Source of the DNA: Polychytrium aggregatum | Taxonomy: Eukaryota > Chytridiomycota > Chytridiomycetes > Polychytriales | Assembly (NCBI RefSeq): GCF_025602895.1 | Contig: NW_026516217.1 | Coordinates: 868,001 to 932,000, forward strand | Direction of reading: 5' to 3' | Length of the DNA: 64,000 bases | Part shown: positions 21,991 to 31,700 of the stretch, one piece after another | Numbering within the stretch: the first letter of the stretch is position 1 | Layout of the letters: each line of letters begins with the position of its first letter | Program-made: the position numbers and the translations under genes | Notes under the pieces: generated by a model | Databases searched by the model: none | Told to the model about the DNA's origin: nothing | Seen by the model: only the letters and a program-made list of their open reading frames with translations

Positions 21991-22865
21991 AGTACCCAGT
22001 TCACAACAGAGACAGCACCTGGGACATTTTCAATCGATCCAGAGTTCAAGATGTCAAAGAGTCTTCCAATGCTGAGGGTGTGGCGTTGCATTGCGCATTC
22101 TGCGAGCAGATTCAGCGCTCTGGTTATATCGACCCCAGTGCCATAGCCATAGCGGTAGCATTCGTAGAGCTTGTACCGGGCATCTACATGAGTAGACTCC
22201 ATGGTCTTGAGCCACTCACAGAACTGGACGCGGACTTTGGGATATCTGGACTGCATCAGTCTCGTCCCATTGTCGATGATGAACTTTATGAGCGACTCGG
22301 AGTCGGTTCGCTTGCATTCGTCGAGCAGGATGGTGAGACTTTGGGACTGCAGCGACACGTTCAGCCGGCGGTGGATCAATATCCACATGGCCGTTGGGAC
22401 GTGCTTGGCTTCAACGCAAGTTTGGCATTTCGAAACCCATTGGTCATCGTGCATTCCCCTGCAGCTGACGAGTCGGACAAACTCTGCCGAAACCACAGAG
22501 TTCGGGATCGACTTGATCCATTTGAGGGTGTAGGGACGCCATTCAGTGGGGAAGTACTGGGTCAGCGCAGCGCAATCGTTCGGGAGGAGCTCGGTGTCGT
22601 ACTTGGCGTTGAACCATGCGGCCCATATGCGGATGCCGACCGACTTTGTCGAGAGGACGGATCGCATGTCACTGGAGGTGGCTCGGAGCTTCACGAGGCT
22701 TGAAGGAGGGAGCTTGTCGAGCAGCTCTGGGATCTGGAAGATGGTTTGGACGGCAAAAGGTGTGGCCTCGACCCCGGCATTGGCGAGCTCTTTGTGTATG
22801 CATCTGCGCTTGGCAGCGCGGGTGCTCATCGAGCGGGTGATGCGCTTGGTACTGGAGGAGGACAT
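21991..22865 (-). pseudogene. N-terminal piece of a split F-box/Sel1 gene
   Basis: Minus-strand frame starting at ATG 22865 (MSSSSTKRITRSMSTRAAKRRC). It has a basic N-terminus and then an F-box-like segment (IFQIPELLDKLPPSSLVKLRATSS). A Cys/His-containing stretch follows, then a Sel1-like repeat (ARYKLYECYRYGYGTGVDITRAL). F-box proteins recruit substrates to SCF ubiquitin ligases. Pairing with Sel1 repeats suggests a substrate-binding adaptor. The frame is interrupted at 21990 by element D and the rest lies at 18565-18930. A TATA box is present 43 bases upstream. Whether the gene is host or viral is undecided. Confidence 0.72.
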
Positions 22866-22906
22866 GATGCAGGTAGCCTCGAACACACCCACCTCACAAC
22901 GGCGTC

Positions 22907-22913
22907 TCTTATA
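22907..22913 (-). promoter_or_regulatory. TATA box of the F-box/Sel1 gene
   Basis: The minus strand reads GGTATAAGAGAC about 43 bases upstream of ATG 22865, implying a very short leader. Confidence 0.5.
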
Positions 22914-22958
22914 CCCCATGCTCTATGCGAAACGTGTGAGGAGATGGACAGTGTGTGC

Positions 22959-22964
22959 TTTATT
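22959..22964 (-). terminator. AATAAA signal of the AT-hook gene
   Basis: The minus strand reads CCAATAAAGC 34 bases past the stop codon at 22998. It lies within the 132-bp spacer shared with the promoter of the F-box gene. Confidence 0.45.
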
Positions 22965-22997
22965 GGCTCGGACAGGATCCTTTGCATGACATAGGGT

Positions 22998-23294
22998 TCA
23001 ATGGGCGACTCCGTCCGACTCGGGCTTGCTGGTCCCGCGGGCGCGACGGCGTGAACGTCCCCAGTGCTTGATCAGGTTCCTGGTCGGATACTTGACACCG
23101 GCCTTGGCGGCTCGATCGTAGGAGGGGCGTTGACGGACGGGGGGCTGCTTGCAGGGGCGACCTGGCTTGCGCTTGGCCAACGGGGATGGCTTCATGATGG
23201 CAGCAGGAGGCTCTGGACGATCGCTCTCTCCAGAGTCTGAGAAGATCTCGCTGAAACTGATGGATCTGAGGACGTCGGCGGTGCTTGGCTCCAT
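22998..23294 (-). CDS. Small basic AT-hook protein
   Basis: 98 aa from ATG at 23294 (MEPSTADVLRSISF). The N-terminal third is acidic and Ser-rich. The centre has an AT-hook core, KRKPGRPCK, with more basic clusters (RQRPSY, HWGRSRRRAR). AT-hooks bind the minor groove of AT-rich DNA, so a chromatin or DNA-packaging role is likely. It is divergently arranged with the gene at 23493, sharing a 198-bp promoter region, and lies upstream of the F-box gene on the same strand. No homologue is recognised beyond the motif, and a disordered linker protein with a chance GRP motif is possible. Confidence 0.6.
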   Translation of the reverse strand: MEPSTADVLRSISFSEIFSDSGESDRPEPPAAIMKPSPLAKRKPGRPCKQPPVRQRPSYDRAAKAGVKYPTRNLIKHWGRSRRRARGTSKPESDGVAH

Positions 23295-23492
23295 GGCGGC
23301 GGTGGTAGAGATGGCGACAAACGGATTTCACCCAGTCCTTCTTGTATGGCGCTGCCATCATCGGAGTCGGAACTTTGCAAGGCGAAAGACGGGGGCATTC
23401 CCATGACAGGATCCTCCTCGGGAATGGAGAGCGGTGGGAGGCATCAGCTGCGTGGATGTCGCTCATGGCCACTCTATCTCCGCCAGACTCCG

Positions 23493-24203
23493 ATGTTCAA
23501 AAGGCGAGCGAAGTCGTCGATGCCGATCGGTCTGCATCTCACCTCTCGAACGATGACCCGCGACGCTCGCCCCAGCACGATTGTCGACGCCGATGGCACG
23601 CTCCTCCTGAACTTCACCCACCTGGTCGATCGCCCTCGCCTTGGGCTGACGATGCTTCAAGGCCGCAAGCACCGCTCCGTGTCAGCCCTCGTCCCTGGTG
23701 AAGACACACGACGCAAGATCAACGCGATGATACGAGTGTGCGTTCGCAAGGCCCGAGAAGAAGCCCTCGCCCCGGCGGTCAAGCGACTCCTCGAAAGCGG
23801 TGGCGACATCTGGCTGCGCCGAGGCTTGGTGCGTCCGCCGCGCGTCCAAGTCGGTGACCTCTTTGTCTCGCTGGAGGAAGCTCGGACGCTCTTTGCCATT
23901 CACCTCGTCGTGTTTGGTGCCGCTGTCCCGGCCCTCGAGCAAAGCGTCGTCCGATTCATGAGCAGCCTCCCGCATGACATGAGCCATGGCAACGAAGAAA
24001 AGGTTTTGTCCGGACGTAGACCAGGACAGCGGCCCAGACACCAAATGGCGACCCCCGGCACACGCCTCGCTGGACCAGCCAAGCGCACGCGCACAGCCCT
24101 CGCCCATCTTCGCCAGCAGGTCCAGTGCATCGACGGGCAGCTGGAATTGCTTCATGCCCAGCGCTCCGACCTCTGTGCTCAGATCGAGCAGCTCTGCGAG
24201 TAG
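23493..24203 (+). CDS. Uncharacterised protein with C-terminal coiled coil
   Basis: 236 aa from ATG at 23493 (MFKRRAKSSMP). A longer in-frame start at 23346 exists but would run further into the promoter of the divergent gene. There is a basic N-terminus, a central helical region (INAMIRVCVRKAREEALAPAVKRLL, FVSLEEARTLFAIHLVVFGAAVPALE), a basic disordered linker and a heptad-like C-terminal helix (LAHLRQQVQCIDGQLELLHAQ). The stop at 24203 is only 44 bases before the lectin gene, suggesting compact packing on the same strand. I do not recognise the family. Confidence 0.55.
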   Translation: MFKRRAKSSMPIGLHLTSRTMTRDARPSTIVDADGTLLLNFTHLVDRPRLGLTMLQGRKHRSVSALVPGEDTRRKINAMIRVCVRKAREEALAPAVKRLLESGGDIWLRRGLVRPPRVQVGDLFVSLEEARTLFAIHLVVFGAAVPALEQSVVRFMSSLPHDMSHGNEEKVLSGRRPGQRPRHQMATPGTRLAGPAKRTRTALAHLRQQVQCIDGQLELLHAQRSDLCAQIEQLCE

Positions 24204-24247
24204 GAACAGATCAATACATCGTTTTTTTCTGCCGTATCCACAAAGCC

Positions 24248-26074
24248 ATGTCCACCACGATTGTCTTGATTGTGATCATTGTTTCGATGCTGTCTCTCTC
24301 TGTGGGTACAGGTGTGGGTCTGTATTTGTACATGAAGCAGACGTCAACCACACCAACAGCAGCGGCATCGAGCGCCAGTCCAGCGTCGTTGTCGCCAGCG
24401 AGCGCAACGAGCAGCCCGTCAACGCCAAGTCCAGCAACGACCAGCCCGCCAGCACAAAGTCCGCCAACAACGACGGCAACGACGGCAGCGACGACCGGCT
24501 CGCCAACGCAGAGTCCAGCAGTGACGACATCTCTCACAGCACCACCACCTCTGTCGATGACCTCTGTATCGACTCCAGCACCAGCACCAGCACCAGCACC
24601 AGCACCAGCACCAGCACCAGCACCAACACCAGCACCAACACCTACTCCTGCACCCGCTCCAACTCCTGCTCCGGCTCCTGTTCCGGCTCCGGCTCCTGTA
24701 GTGGTCGTCCAGCCTGTTGTCCAGCCCGTGTTTGGAGCAAATGCATATACCATAATGCGAACGAGTGACAATACATCGAGAGGATTAGCCGTTGTCGGTG
24801 GTAGTGCCGCTGCAGGAACACCTGTCGTGTATTGGGACTTCAGTTCACAGGCAGGTGCTCTGATGGGCTACGATGCCATGAACAAGCGTATCATCGACCA
24901 GAACAGCATGATGTGCCTTGGACCAAAGAGTGGAGCCAGCGCTGCCAACGGCGACCCAATCGTCATAAAGCCATGCGATATCACAGACCAGTCGCAGACA
25001 TGGGTCGCTGGCGCAAACGGACAAGGCAACTATACCTGGGGCGTGAACCAGAACAAGTGTCTCGATCTGGCGGGGAACTCCAGAAACAACGGTACGCAGG
25101 TGGACTTGTCAGACTGTGTTTCGGGTCTCTCTGGGCAGAGCTTCCAGTTTGGCACTGCCGCGGCGACACCCCTGGCTCCAGTAAGCGCATTCACACAGGT
25201 TGCCCAGGCACTTTCCATTTCGCCCCCAGCATCGACACCTGCTCCAGCACCTACCTCTGTGCCGGCTGCCACCCAGGTAACATCCTGGTGTGCATTGATG
25301 AAGAGCAACAACACCGTGGTCGCTGCGTTGGTCCAGAAAGATCCGTCGACGTGGTCATCCGCGGACCGACTCACAGCACTCCCACTCATCGTCAAATACA
25401 GCGGTTTGAGCAATACCGACGTACAGTCCTTCAGCAACTCACTCCTCTGGGCCATACTCTCCATGGCGTGTGGTGTTGTTGGTACGCCTGGGGCAACACC
25501 GAGCGACGTTAGTACATGGAGCGACGGAAACCGCAACGCCGTCATTTCGGCGATCTATGCTGCTTTGGGCAGCAAAGATTCGATTGCGAGTGTGGGATGG
25601 CTCCAGAGCCTGAACAACTCACAGCTCGGGCATCTCTGGTACGGCCCTCAGATCGCCCCAAGTGCGGCATTGGCTCAGTGCACTTCGGCCAACGTACCTA
25701 TGATCCGAGCGTATGGAAATGCCGATGGTTCGGCGCTGAAGCCAGGCACGATCTTACCCCAGTGCACGGCAATGCTGTCTCCAACCGGTAGTCACTCGTT
25801 GGTTATGCAGGCCGACGGAAACCTGGTTTTATACAATAACACATCCGGGCAAGCGATCTGGTCATCCGGAACGAACGGAAAGGGAAGCCCACCTTTCTTT
25901 GCCAACTACCAGCCAGATTACAACTTTGTGGTATACGACGGAACTGGAAAGCCACTCTGGGCCTCTGGCACGAACGGTCAGCCCTCTGATCGGCTAGTGA
26001 TGCAGGACGACGGGAATCTCGTCACCTACCTGGGTACAACACCGATCTGGTCGACGGGGACCTATGGCAAGTGA
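24248..26074 (+). CDS. Membrane-anchored protein with ricin-B and bulb-type lectin domains
   Basis: 608 aa from ATG at 24248 (MSTTIVLIVII). Residues 4-28 form one membrane segment acting as an uncleaved anchor. Residues 30-165 are a Ser/Thr/Pro/Ala stalk, ending in an Ala-Pro repeat encoded by a CAGCAC microsatellite, and are likely O-glycosylated. Residues about 165-302 resemble a ricin-type beta-trefoil (NQNKCLDLAGNSRNNG and SMMCLGPKSG repeats). A helical middle part follows. Residues about 500-608 carry bulb-type (mannose-binding) lectin repeats with QADGNLVLY and QDDGNLVTY motifs. The layout of anchor, stalk and two carbohydrate-binding heads suits a cell-surface or virion-surface attachment protein. 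It converges with the two-TM gene at 26139. The carbohydrate specificity is unknown. Confidence 0.85.
   Translation: MSTTIVLIVIIVSMLSLSVGTGVGLYLYMKQTSTTPTAAASSASPASLSPASATSSPSTPSPATTSPPAQSPPTTTATTAATTGSPTQSPAVTTSLTAPPPLSMTSVSTPAPAPAPAPAPAPAPAPTPAPTPTPAPAPTPAPAPVPAPAPVVVVQPVVQPVFGANAYTIMRTSDNTSRGLAVVGGSAAAGTPVVYWDFSSQAGALMGYDAMNKRIIDQNSMMCLGPKSGASAANGDPIVIKPCDITDQSQTWVAGANGQGNYTWGVNQNKCLDLAGNSRNNGTQVDLSDCVSGLSGQSFQFGTAAATPLAPVSAFTQVAQALSISPPASTPAPAPTSVPAATQVTSWCALMKSNNTVVAALVQKDPSTWSSADRLTALPLIVKYSGLSNTDVQSFSNSLLWAILSMACGVVGTPGATPSDVSTWSDGNRNAVISAIYAALGSKDSIASVGWLQSLNNSQLGHLWYGPQIAPSAALAQCTSANVPMIRAYGNADGSALKPGTILPQCTAMLSPTGSHSLVMQADGNLVLYNNTSGQAIWSSGTNGKGSPPFFANYQPDYNFVVYDGTGKPLWASGTNGQPSDRLVMQDDGNLVTYLGTTPIWSTGTYGK
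24575..24640 (+). repeat. CAGCAC microsatellite in the lectin stalk
   Basis: Eleven or so six-base units, some with CAACAC variants, in frame with the lectin gene and coding for alternating Pro and Ala. Length changes in multiples of six would alter stalk length without shifting the frame. Confidence 0.85.
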
Positions 26075-26088
26075 GCCAAGGCCTTTCG

Positions 26089-26100
26089 CCAGCGCGCTGG
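26089..26100. terminator. Palindrome between convergent genes
   Basis: CCAGCGCGCTGG is a perfect 12-bp palindrome in the 64-bp gap between the lectin stop (26074) and the stop of the minus-strand two-TM gene (26139). It could end both transcripts. GC-rich palindromes also arise by chance in this composition. Confidence 0.3.
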
Positions 26101-26138
26101 ACTTTGCACCTCCTGCCCGTCGTGGGAAGGGCTGTTGG

Positions 26139-26534
26139 CTAGAGCGCCAGGCTGTGGAACAGCACCGCTGCGATCCACGCAAGCAGCAACAATGTTATGA
26201 TGGCGACCTTGCCACCCTGAATCCCGACACTGCTCCCCGATTGTCCGGATGCCCCCGTCGCCAACTGAGCAAGACGTTTGGATATGTCGGCCAGCGCAGT
26301 GACAATGAAGAGTGTTGCGCCACCGAGAAGGAGCAAGGTTCCCGACCTGCGGCTCGGTGGGGGAATTTGGCTTGTTGTGGTCGGATGGACATTGTCCGCT
26401 GCGGGTGTCTCGTCGACGGAGTAATCATCGAGTGGTTCATCGCTCTCGTCGTCATCTAACCACTCGTCGCTGCCCGCATCGTCGTCGAAATCGCCGCTGC
26501 CCACGTTGCTATCCGCTTCAAAGTCATCGTCCAT
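26139..26534 (-). CDS. Acidic two-TM membrane protein
   Basis: 131 aa from ATG at 26534 (MDDDFEADSNVGSGDF). Residues 1-50 are strongly acidic and look disordered. Residues 65-82 (GTLLLLGGATLFIVTALA) and 110-130 (VAIITLLLLAWIAAVLFHSLA) are membrane segments, the second at the extreme C-terminus. The loop between them is small and Gly/Ser-rich. Such small two-TM proteins are common in viral membranes but also in host organelles, and no family is recognised. It converges with the lectin gene with only 64 bases between stops. Confidence 0.65.
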   Translation of the reverse strand: MDDDFEADSNVGSGDFDDDAGSDEWLDDDESDEPLDDYSVDETPAADNVHPTTTSQIPPPSRRSGTLLLLGGATLFIVTALADISKRLAQLATGASGQSGSSVGIQGGKVAIITLLLLAWIAAVLFHSLAL

Positions 26535-26902
26535 CTGGCCGTCGTCCGGTTGGTCAGAGGCAAAAAACTCGCCGCTTGAATCCGCGGTGTCGGGTAGATT
26601 CCATCCTTTTGTATCTGTTGCTTGCCAGGCTCGGTTGGAAAGGGGGAGAATGAAGGAACGGACTGCATTAGCGCGGCCCTTGTGCTTGTCTGTCCGCTGA
26701 TTGGGCGGAGCCGATGCCGTTGCCTCTGTATGCGTTGTTGCAGAGTCAGTGGTTCCTTGTTTGAATCAGCCAAATGCGATGTGCTCATGGATGCTCGTGC
26801 CTCCATTGGCTGTGCAGTCGCTCTTCGTTGTTGTAATGCCGACCTATGTCTCCCGACAGAGGGCTGGCGGCGCAGCTTGTGGAGGGAGCGTCGCTCCATG
26901 GC
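26535..26902. other. Spacer upstream of the two-TM gene, up to B1
   Basis: About 370 bases containing the presumed promoter of the minus-strand gene and the target site of B1 (ATGGC at 26898-26902). No convincing gene, TATA box or repeat was seen. Confidence 0.5.
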
Positions 26903-27693
26903 TGTTAGGGATAGCTTCTGCTTGTTCTCCACTTTGACTGCACACTTGGCTGTTCTTTTGCCTTTCTGTTTGTTTGTGTGTAGCTTTGCAGTTCCCCTCC
27001 AATTTTCCGCCTTTTGCCTGCCATTTCCGCTCCTTCCGCACTTCCGTTTCCCCGCGCTGCTCCGCTTCCTTTGTCTTCTTCGCACGCGCCGGTTTGTTTG
27101 TGCACGCGCCTTGCTGCGATTGGTTGCAATTCGGCTGCCGGTCATGTGTCCCACCACCGGTGACTCATGACCTGCCTGACCGCCCCGATCTCTTGTTCAT
27201 CTCGCATGCATTTGCCCCAACCTTATACTTGACCAATCCGCTTCTTGGACGTTGAGTCACATTGCTTCGCCTTTGCACGTTTCTCCTGCCAGGTGCTTCG
27301 CTTTTGCTTGCGCCTCCCTCGCTTTGGTTCTCTGCCTGTCTCGGTGGTCCTTCTCGGCCCTCGTTCGTGCATCGCCCCCTTCGCCCTGCTCGATCGCCCA
27401 CTTTTCCCTCCCTTGGCCGCCCTTCGCTGCCAAGTCCGGACTTGTCTATAAATAGCCTGACCCCCGCGATGTGTAGTCGAACCTCAGCGTTCAAAATAGG
27501 ACTAAATAAAGTGCCTTCTACTTTATTCTCTGAGTGTTCCTCACGTCTCATTTCGAGACTAGTCTTATCTTGAACGGATCTTTGCTTCCCTCGCTCCCTC
27601 TCCGAGTCCACTTCGGACTTTACCCTTGCCTTCCCTGAGCTCACTTCGAGCTCACTTCTTCTTTTGCCGTTGAGTCCCCTTCGGACTCTAACA
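26903..27693 (+). repeat. B1 5' LTR
   Basis: 791 bp, TGTTAGGG to CTAACA. It has a TATA box (TATAAAT) at 27447-27453. An AATAAA lies at 27505-27510 inside a hairpin, followed by a run of short hairpins through 27688 whose five-base loops all end in TTC. Confidence 0.95.
27505..27688 (+). other. Array of six hairpins with NNTTC loops in the B LTR
   Basis: Stems and five-base loops were read directly. 27505-27527: nine-pair stem, loop CCTTC, AATAAA in the left arm. 27531-27543: TGAG/CTCA, loop TGTTC. 27545-27559: GTCTC/GAGAC, loop ATTTC. 27605-27619: AGTCC/GGACT, loop ACTTC. 27637-27653: GAGCTC/GAGCTC, loop ACTTC. 27672-27688: GAGTCC/GGACTC, loop CCTTC. Stem sequences differ but loop length and the TTC ending are kept. 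The array falls in the presumed R-U5 part of the LTR, that is, the RNA leader. Confidence 0.7.
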
Positions 27694-27764
27694 TCATTTT
27701 GAACGCTCCCTCTTGGCTTCCCGGCCTTTCTTCTTCTTTCGCCTCTCTTTCCCTCGTCGATCCG

Positions 27765-28718
27765 ATGGCTGAGCCTGCTGCACCCCCTGCAGACCTCAAC
27801 GCGTATCTGGCGCGCATGGAGGAGCGTATGAACGCCCTCATGACCCAGAACGCTGCTCTCCATCGTCAGATCCAAGATCTGCAAGCTCCCGCCGCCGCTC
27901 CCCGCCAGGTCTACCAGGTCAACAAGCCCAAGGAGTTCCTAGGTTCCCGCGATGAAACGACGGCCTTCCTCGCCCAGTGCCACCTGGTTTTCCTCGCCGA
28001 TCCTGCCTTCTTCGCGCCCGAGCGCCAGAAGGTCCTGTACGCCACCTCCTTCCTCCGCGGTGAAGCCTTCAAGTGGTACGAGGCCGCCTTCTACATGGCC
28101 AACCGCTTCCCGGCTTCCTTCGCGGATTTTGAAGTTGCCCTCAAGTCGACCTTCGGTGAGGACACGGCCTCCTCGCAAGATAAGGCCTTGAACGACCTCA
28201 AGCGCTTGGTCCAGCTCAAGTCCTGCCAAGCCTTCGCCACCCGCTTCGTCCAGCTCGCCGCCCGCGTCCAGACTGATGAACCCACCAAGATGCACTTCTT
28301 CAAGGAGGGTTTGAAGTCTGAGGTCAAGTTCCACCTCATCGGTCTCCGCCCCGCTCCCGCTTCCCTGCCTGAGTTGATCAAGGCAGCGGTCGAGTACGAC
28401 GATGCCCTCCATCGTCTCAAGATCTCCTCCCGTTCCCAACCTCCTCCTCCTTCTTCTCGCTCTGCTCCCCATCACCACCATTCTCCCGCGCATGTTTCTT
28501 CTTCCTCCTCTTCTGCACCCACTCCCATGGACCTTGACTCTGTCTCGGTCCGCCCTGCTAAGCTCTCCGACGTCGAGAAAAAGCGACGTCGTGAGCAGGG
28601 TCTCTGCCTGTACTGCGGGGAAAAGTCTTGTCCCGGCAGTCGCGATGTTCAGCAGTGCCCGGTTCTGGTCAAACGGAACTCGGGAAATGCCCACAGCCGA
28701 GCAGCACCTCGCAAGTAA
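27765..28718 (+). mobile_element. B1 gag
   Basis: 317 residues from ATG 27765 (MAEPAAPPADLNAYLARMEER). It has an N-terminal coiled coil, a retrotransposon-gag capsid domain (VNKPKEFLGSRDETTAFLAQ onward) and a Ser/His-rich linker. It ends in a Cys/His knuckle with unusual spacing (CLYCGEKSCPGSRDVQQCP). Its end overlaps pol. Confidence 0.94.
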
Positions 28719-31700
28719 GCGAGGTGGTCTGTTCGGCGATACGAACATCTTCCCCCTCTGACTCGTCATTATCGGACGATAAGCTTCTTCTTCCGGCCAC
28801 CCTTGTCGTCATGAGTCTTTCTGGCCCGGTCTCCATCTCCCTTTCTGTCTTTATTGATGATGGATGCACCGCTCTTGCCCTCATTGATCCTGCCTTTGCG
28901 GATCTCCATAAACTCTCTCTTATCCCTCTTTCTACTCCCTACTCCGTTTCCCTTGCTGATGGTTCTTCGGCCGGTTTCATTCGTTTCCAAACCGTTCCTG
29001 TGACGTTGACCATTGGTTCCCACACCGAGTCGATTTCTTTTCTTGTGACTCGACTCTCCACCACTCCCATCACTCTTGGTCTTCCCTGGATGCGCTTGCA
29101 TAATCCAGTTGTCAATTGGAAGTCCCTCTCCCTTTCGTTCTCCGATCCCTCTTGCCTTGCTGATGGACACATCCTCGCGGATGTCTCTGCTTCCTCCTTG
29201 GACACTTCGTCCCCTTCCGGCTATTCGCCTCCCCCTTCGGGCACTTCGCCTTTGACTCCTCCCTCCGGTCCTTCCCTTACACCGGTTCCCTCCTTTGGCA
29301 CTTCGCCTTCCCTTTCTTCCCGCCTTGACTCTGCTTCGCTTTCTGAAGAGCCAACGGCTTTATCTTCGCCCGACATTGAGCTCGTTAATGCGGCGAGTCT
29401 TCTCCGTCTTGCACGGGAAGACAAGCTCGACATTTTCGCTGCCCAAATGGATATCCGTCCTCCTTCGCCGGAGACGTATCCTACGGTGTCGATAAGGTCC
29501 GTGCTCACGACGAAGGTGTATGCCGAGTCTGGCACCCCTGTTGACTCTCGAGGTGTCCCGCTCAAATACAATGAGTTTGGCGACGTTTTCAGCCTCAAGT
29601 CTGACCCTCCTTCTTCCTTGCCTCCTCACCGTCCGTATGACTTGTCTATTGAGTTTGTACGGACCGAGGATGGAAAGGAACCTCGTTTGCCAAAGCCGGG
29701 GAAAGTCTATCCTTTGTCCCCGGCCGAGGAATCTGCTCTTTCGGAGTATCTGACCAACGCCCTCGCACGTGGTTGGATCTCCAAATCCTCTTCTCCCGTT
29801 GGTGCTCCCTGCTTCTTCGTGAAGAAGCCCAATGGTGGTCTTCGCCTTTGCGTCGACTACCGGGGCCTCAATGCCATCACGAAGAAGAACCGCTACCCTC
29901 TTCCCCTCTTCCAGGATCTTCTGGATAAACTTTCTTCTGCCCGCGTCTTCTCACACCTTGACCTTCCTGATGCTTACCACTTGGTTCGTGTCAAGAAGGG
30001 CGATGAGTGGAAGACTGCTTTTGTTTGCAAATCTGGCTCTTACGAGTACAATGTTATCCCCTTTGGTCTTTCGAATGCCCCCGCTGCTTTTCAGTTTTTT
30101 ATGAACGACATCTTCTCGGACCTCCTTGGTGTCTGTGTTGTCATTTATCTTGACGACATCCTGATCTTCTCAAAAGATCCCCTGGAGCATGAGGAGCATG
30201 TTAAGCTTGTTCTTTCTCGCCTTCGTGAACACTCTCTTAAGGTCAATCCGGCCAAGTGTTCTTTTGACCTTTCTGAAGTTGACTTTCTCGGCATGATCAT
30301 TTCTGCCGATGGCATTAAAATGGACCCTGCCAAGGTCGAGGCCGTTTCCCTTTGGCCTGTTCCCTCTTCTGCTCGCGACATCCAAGTTTTTATTGGTTTC
30401 GCAAACTTTTACCGCCGCTTCGTCAAGGACTTTTCCGCACTTGCTCGTCCTTTGACTTCACTCACCACCAAATCCTCCACCTTCTCTTGGTCTCCCGAGG
30501 CCCAAGAGGCTTTTGATTCTCTTAAACGTTCATTCACTTCCGCACCTATTCTTCGTTACTTTGATTTCTCCAAACCCGCTGTCATCGAGCCCGATGCTTC
30601 TGACTTTGCTCTGGGTGCCGTCCTTTCCCAGTTTGACCCTGACGGCGCTCTTCACCCCGTTGCTTTTCACTCTCGGCAATTCCGTCCCGCCGAGGTGAAT
30701 TATGACACCCACGACAAAGAGCTCCTTGCTATTGTCGATTCCTTTACTGCCTGGCGTCATTACTTGATGGCTGCCGACCCCGATCATCCCACTCTTGTTT
30801 TCTCTGATCACCAGAACCTCACCCGGTTCACTTCCGCTTCCCAACTTTCTCGCCGCCAGTTCCGGTGGGCCCAATTCCTTTCTGATTTTGCTTTTCGCAT
30901 TTACCACCGCCCTGGTCGCCTCAACACCAAAGCCGATGCTCTCAGTCGCCGTTCTGACTTTGAGATAAAGCCTGGTGACTCCCTCCACTCCACCAACTTC
31001 CTTCAGCTGTTCGAGTCTATTTCTCTCGACAGCATCACCGTTATCGGCTCGAACCCCGATTTTCTTTCCGAGATTCGAGCTGCCACCCTTTCTTGTTCCC
31101 TTCTTTCTGACTTCAACGCCAAACGTCTTGATGGCGATTACTCCTTCCGTGACGGTCTCCTTTACTTTAAAGACCTGATCGTTGTCCCTTCCCCCGAGCT
31201 CCAGCTCAAAGTGTTTGAGCAACGTCACTGCTCCGCTGCCGCTGGTCACTTTGGTCTTGCCAAGACCGTTGAGCTCATCTCCCGGGACTTTCACTGGCCC
31301 CGGCTTCGTAAGTCTGTGCGTCGCTTCATTGCTAATTGTGAAGCGTGCCAGCGAGCCAAGCCGTCCCGTCACTCCCCTTATGGTTTACTTCACCCTCTCC
31401 CCGTTCCTTCCGAACGTTGGTGGGACCTGTCGATGGACTTCATCACGGATCTCCCACCTTCGAACGGCTTTGACTCCATCTTCGTGGTTAAGGACCGCCT
31501 GTCCAAACAAGCACACTTTGTGCCCACCACGAAGACGGTTACAGGCGAGCAAACCGCCGAACTCTTCCTCTCCCACATCTTCCGCTTGCATGGTTGTCCC
31601 CGGTCTATTGTTTCGGACCGAGGAACTCAGTTTACTTCGGCCTTCTGGAGGCGCTTCAATGAGCTTCTGAAGACGAAGATTTCCCTTTCTTCTGCCTTCC

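Noticed and set aside
23986-24768. An alternative frame starting MATKKR that runs over the end of the coiled-coil gene into the lectin gene
   Set aside because: It overlaps two better-supported genes, and its middle is the Ser/Thr shadow of the lectin stalk repeat.
26456-27157. A 233-codon minus-strand frame running from the two-TM gene region into B1
   Set aside because: It crosses the B1 insertion boundary and an LTR and overlaps the better frame at 26139-26534.
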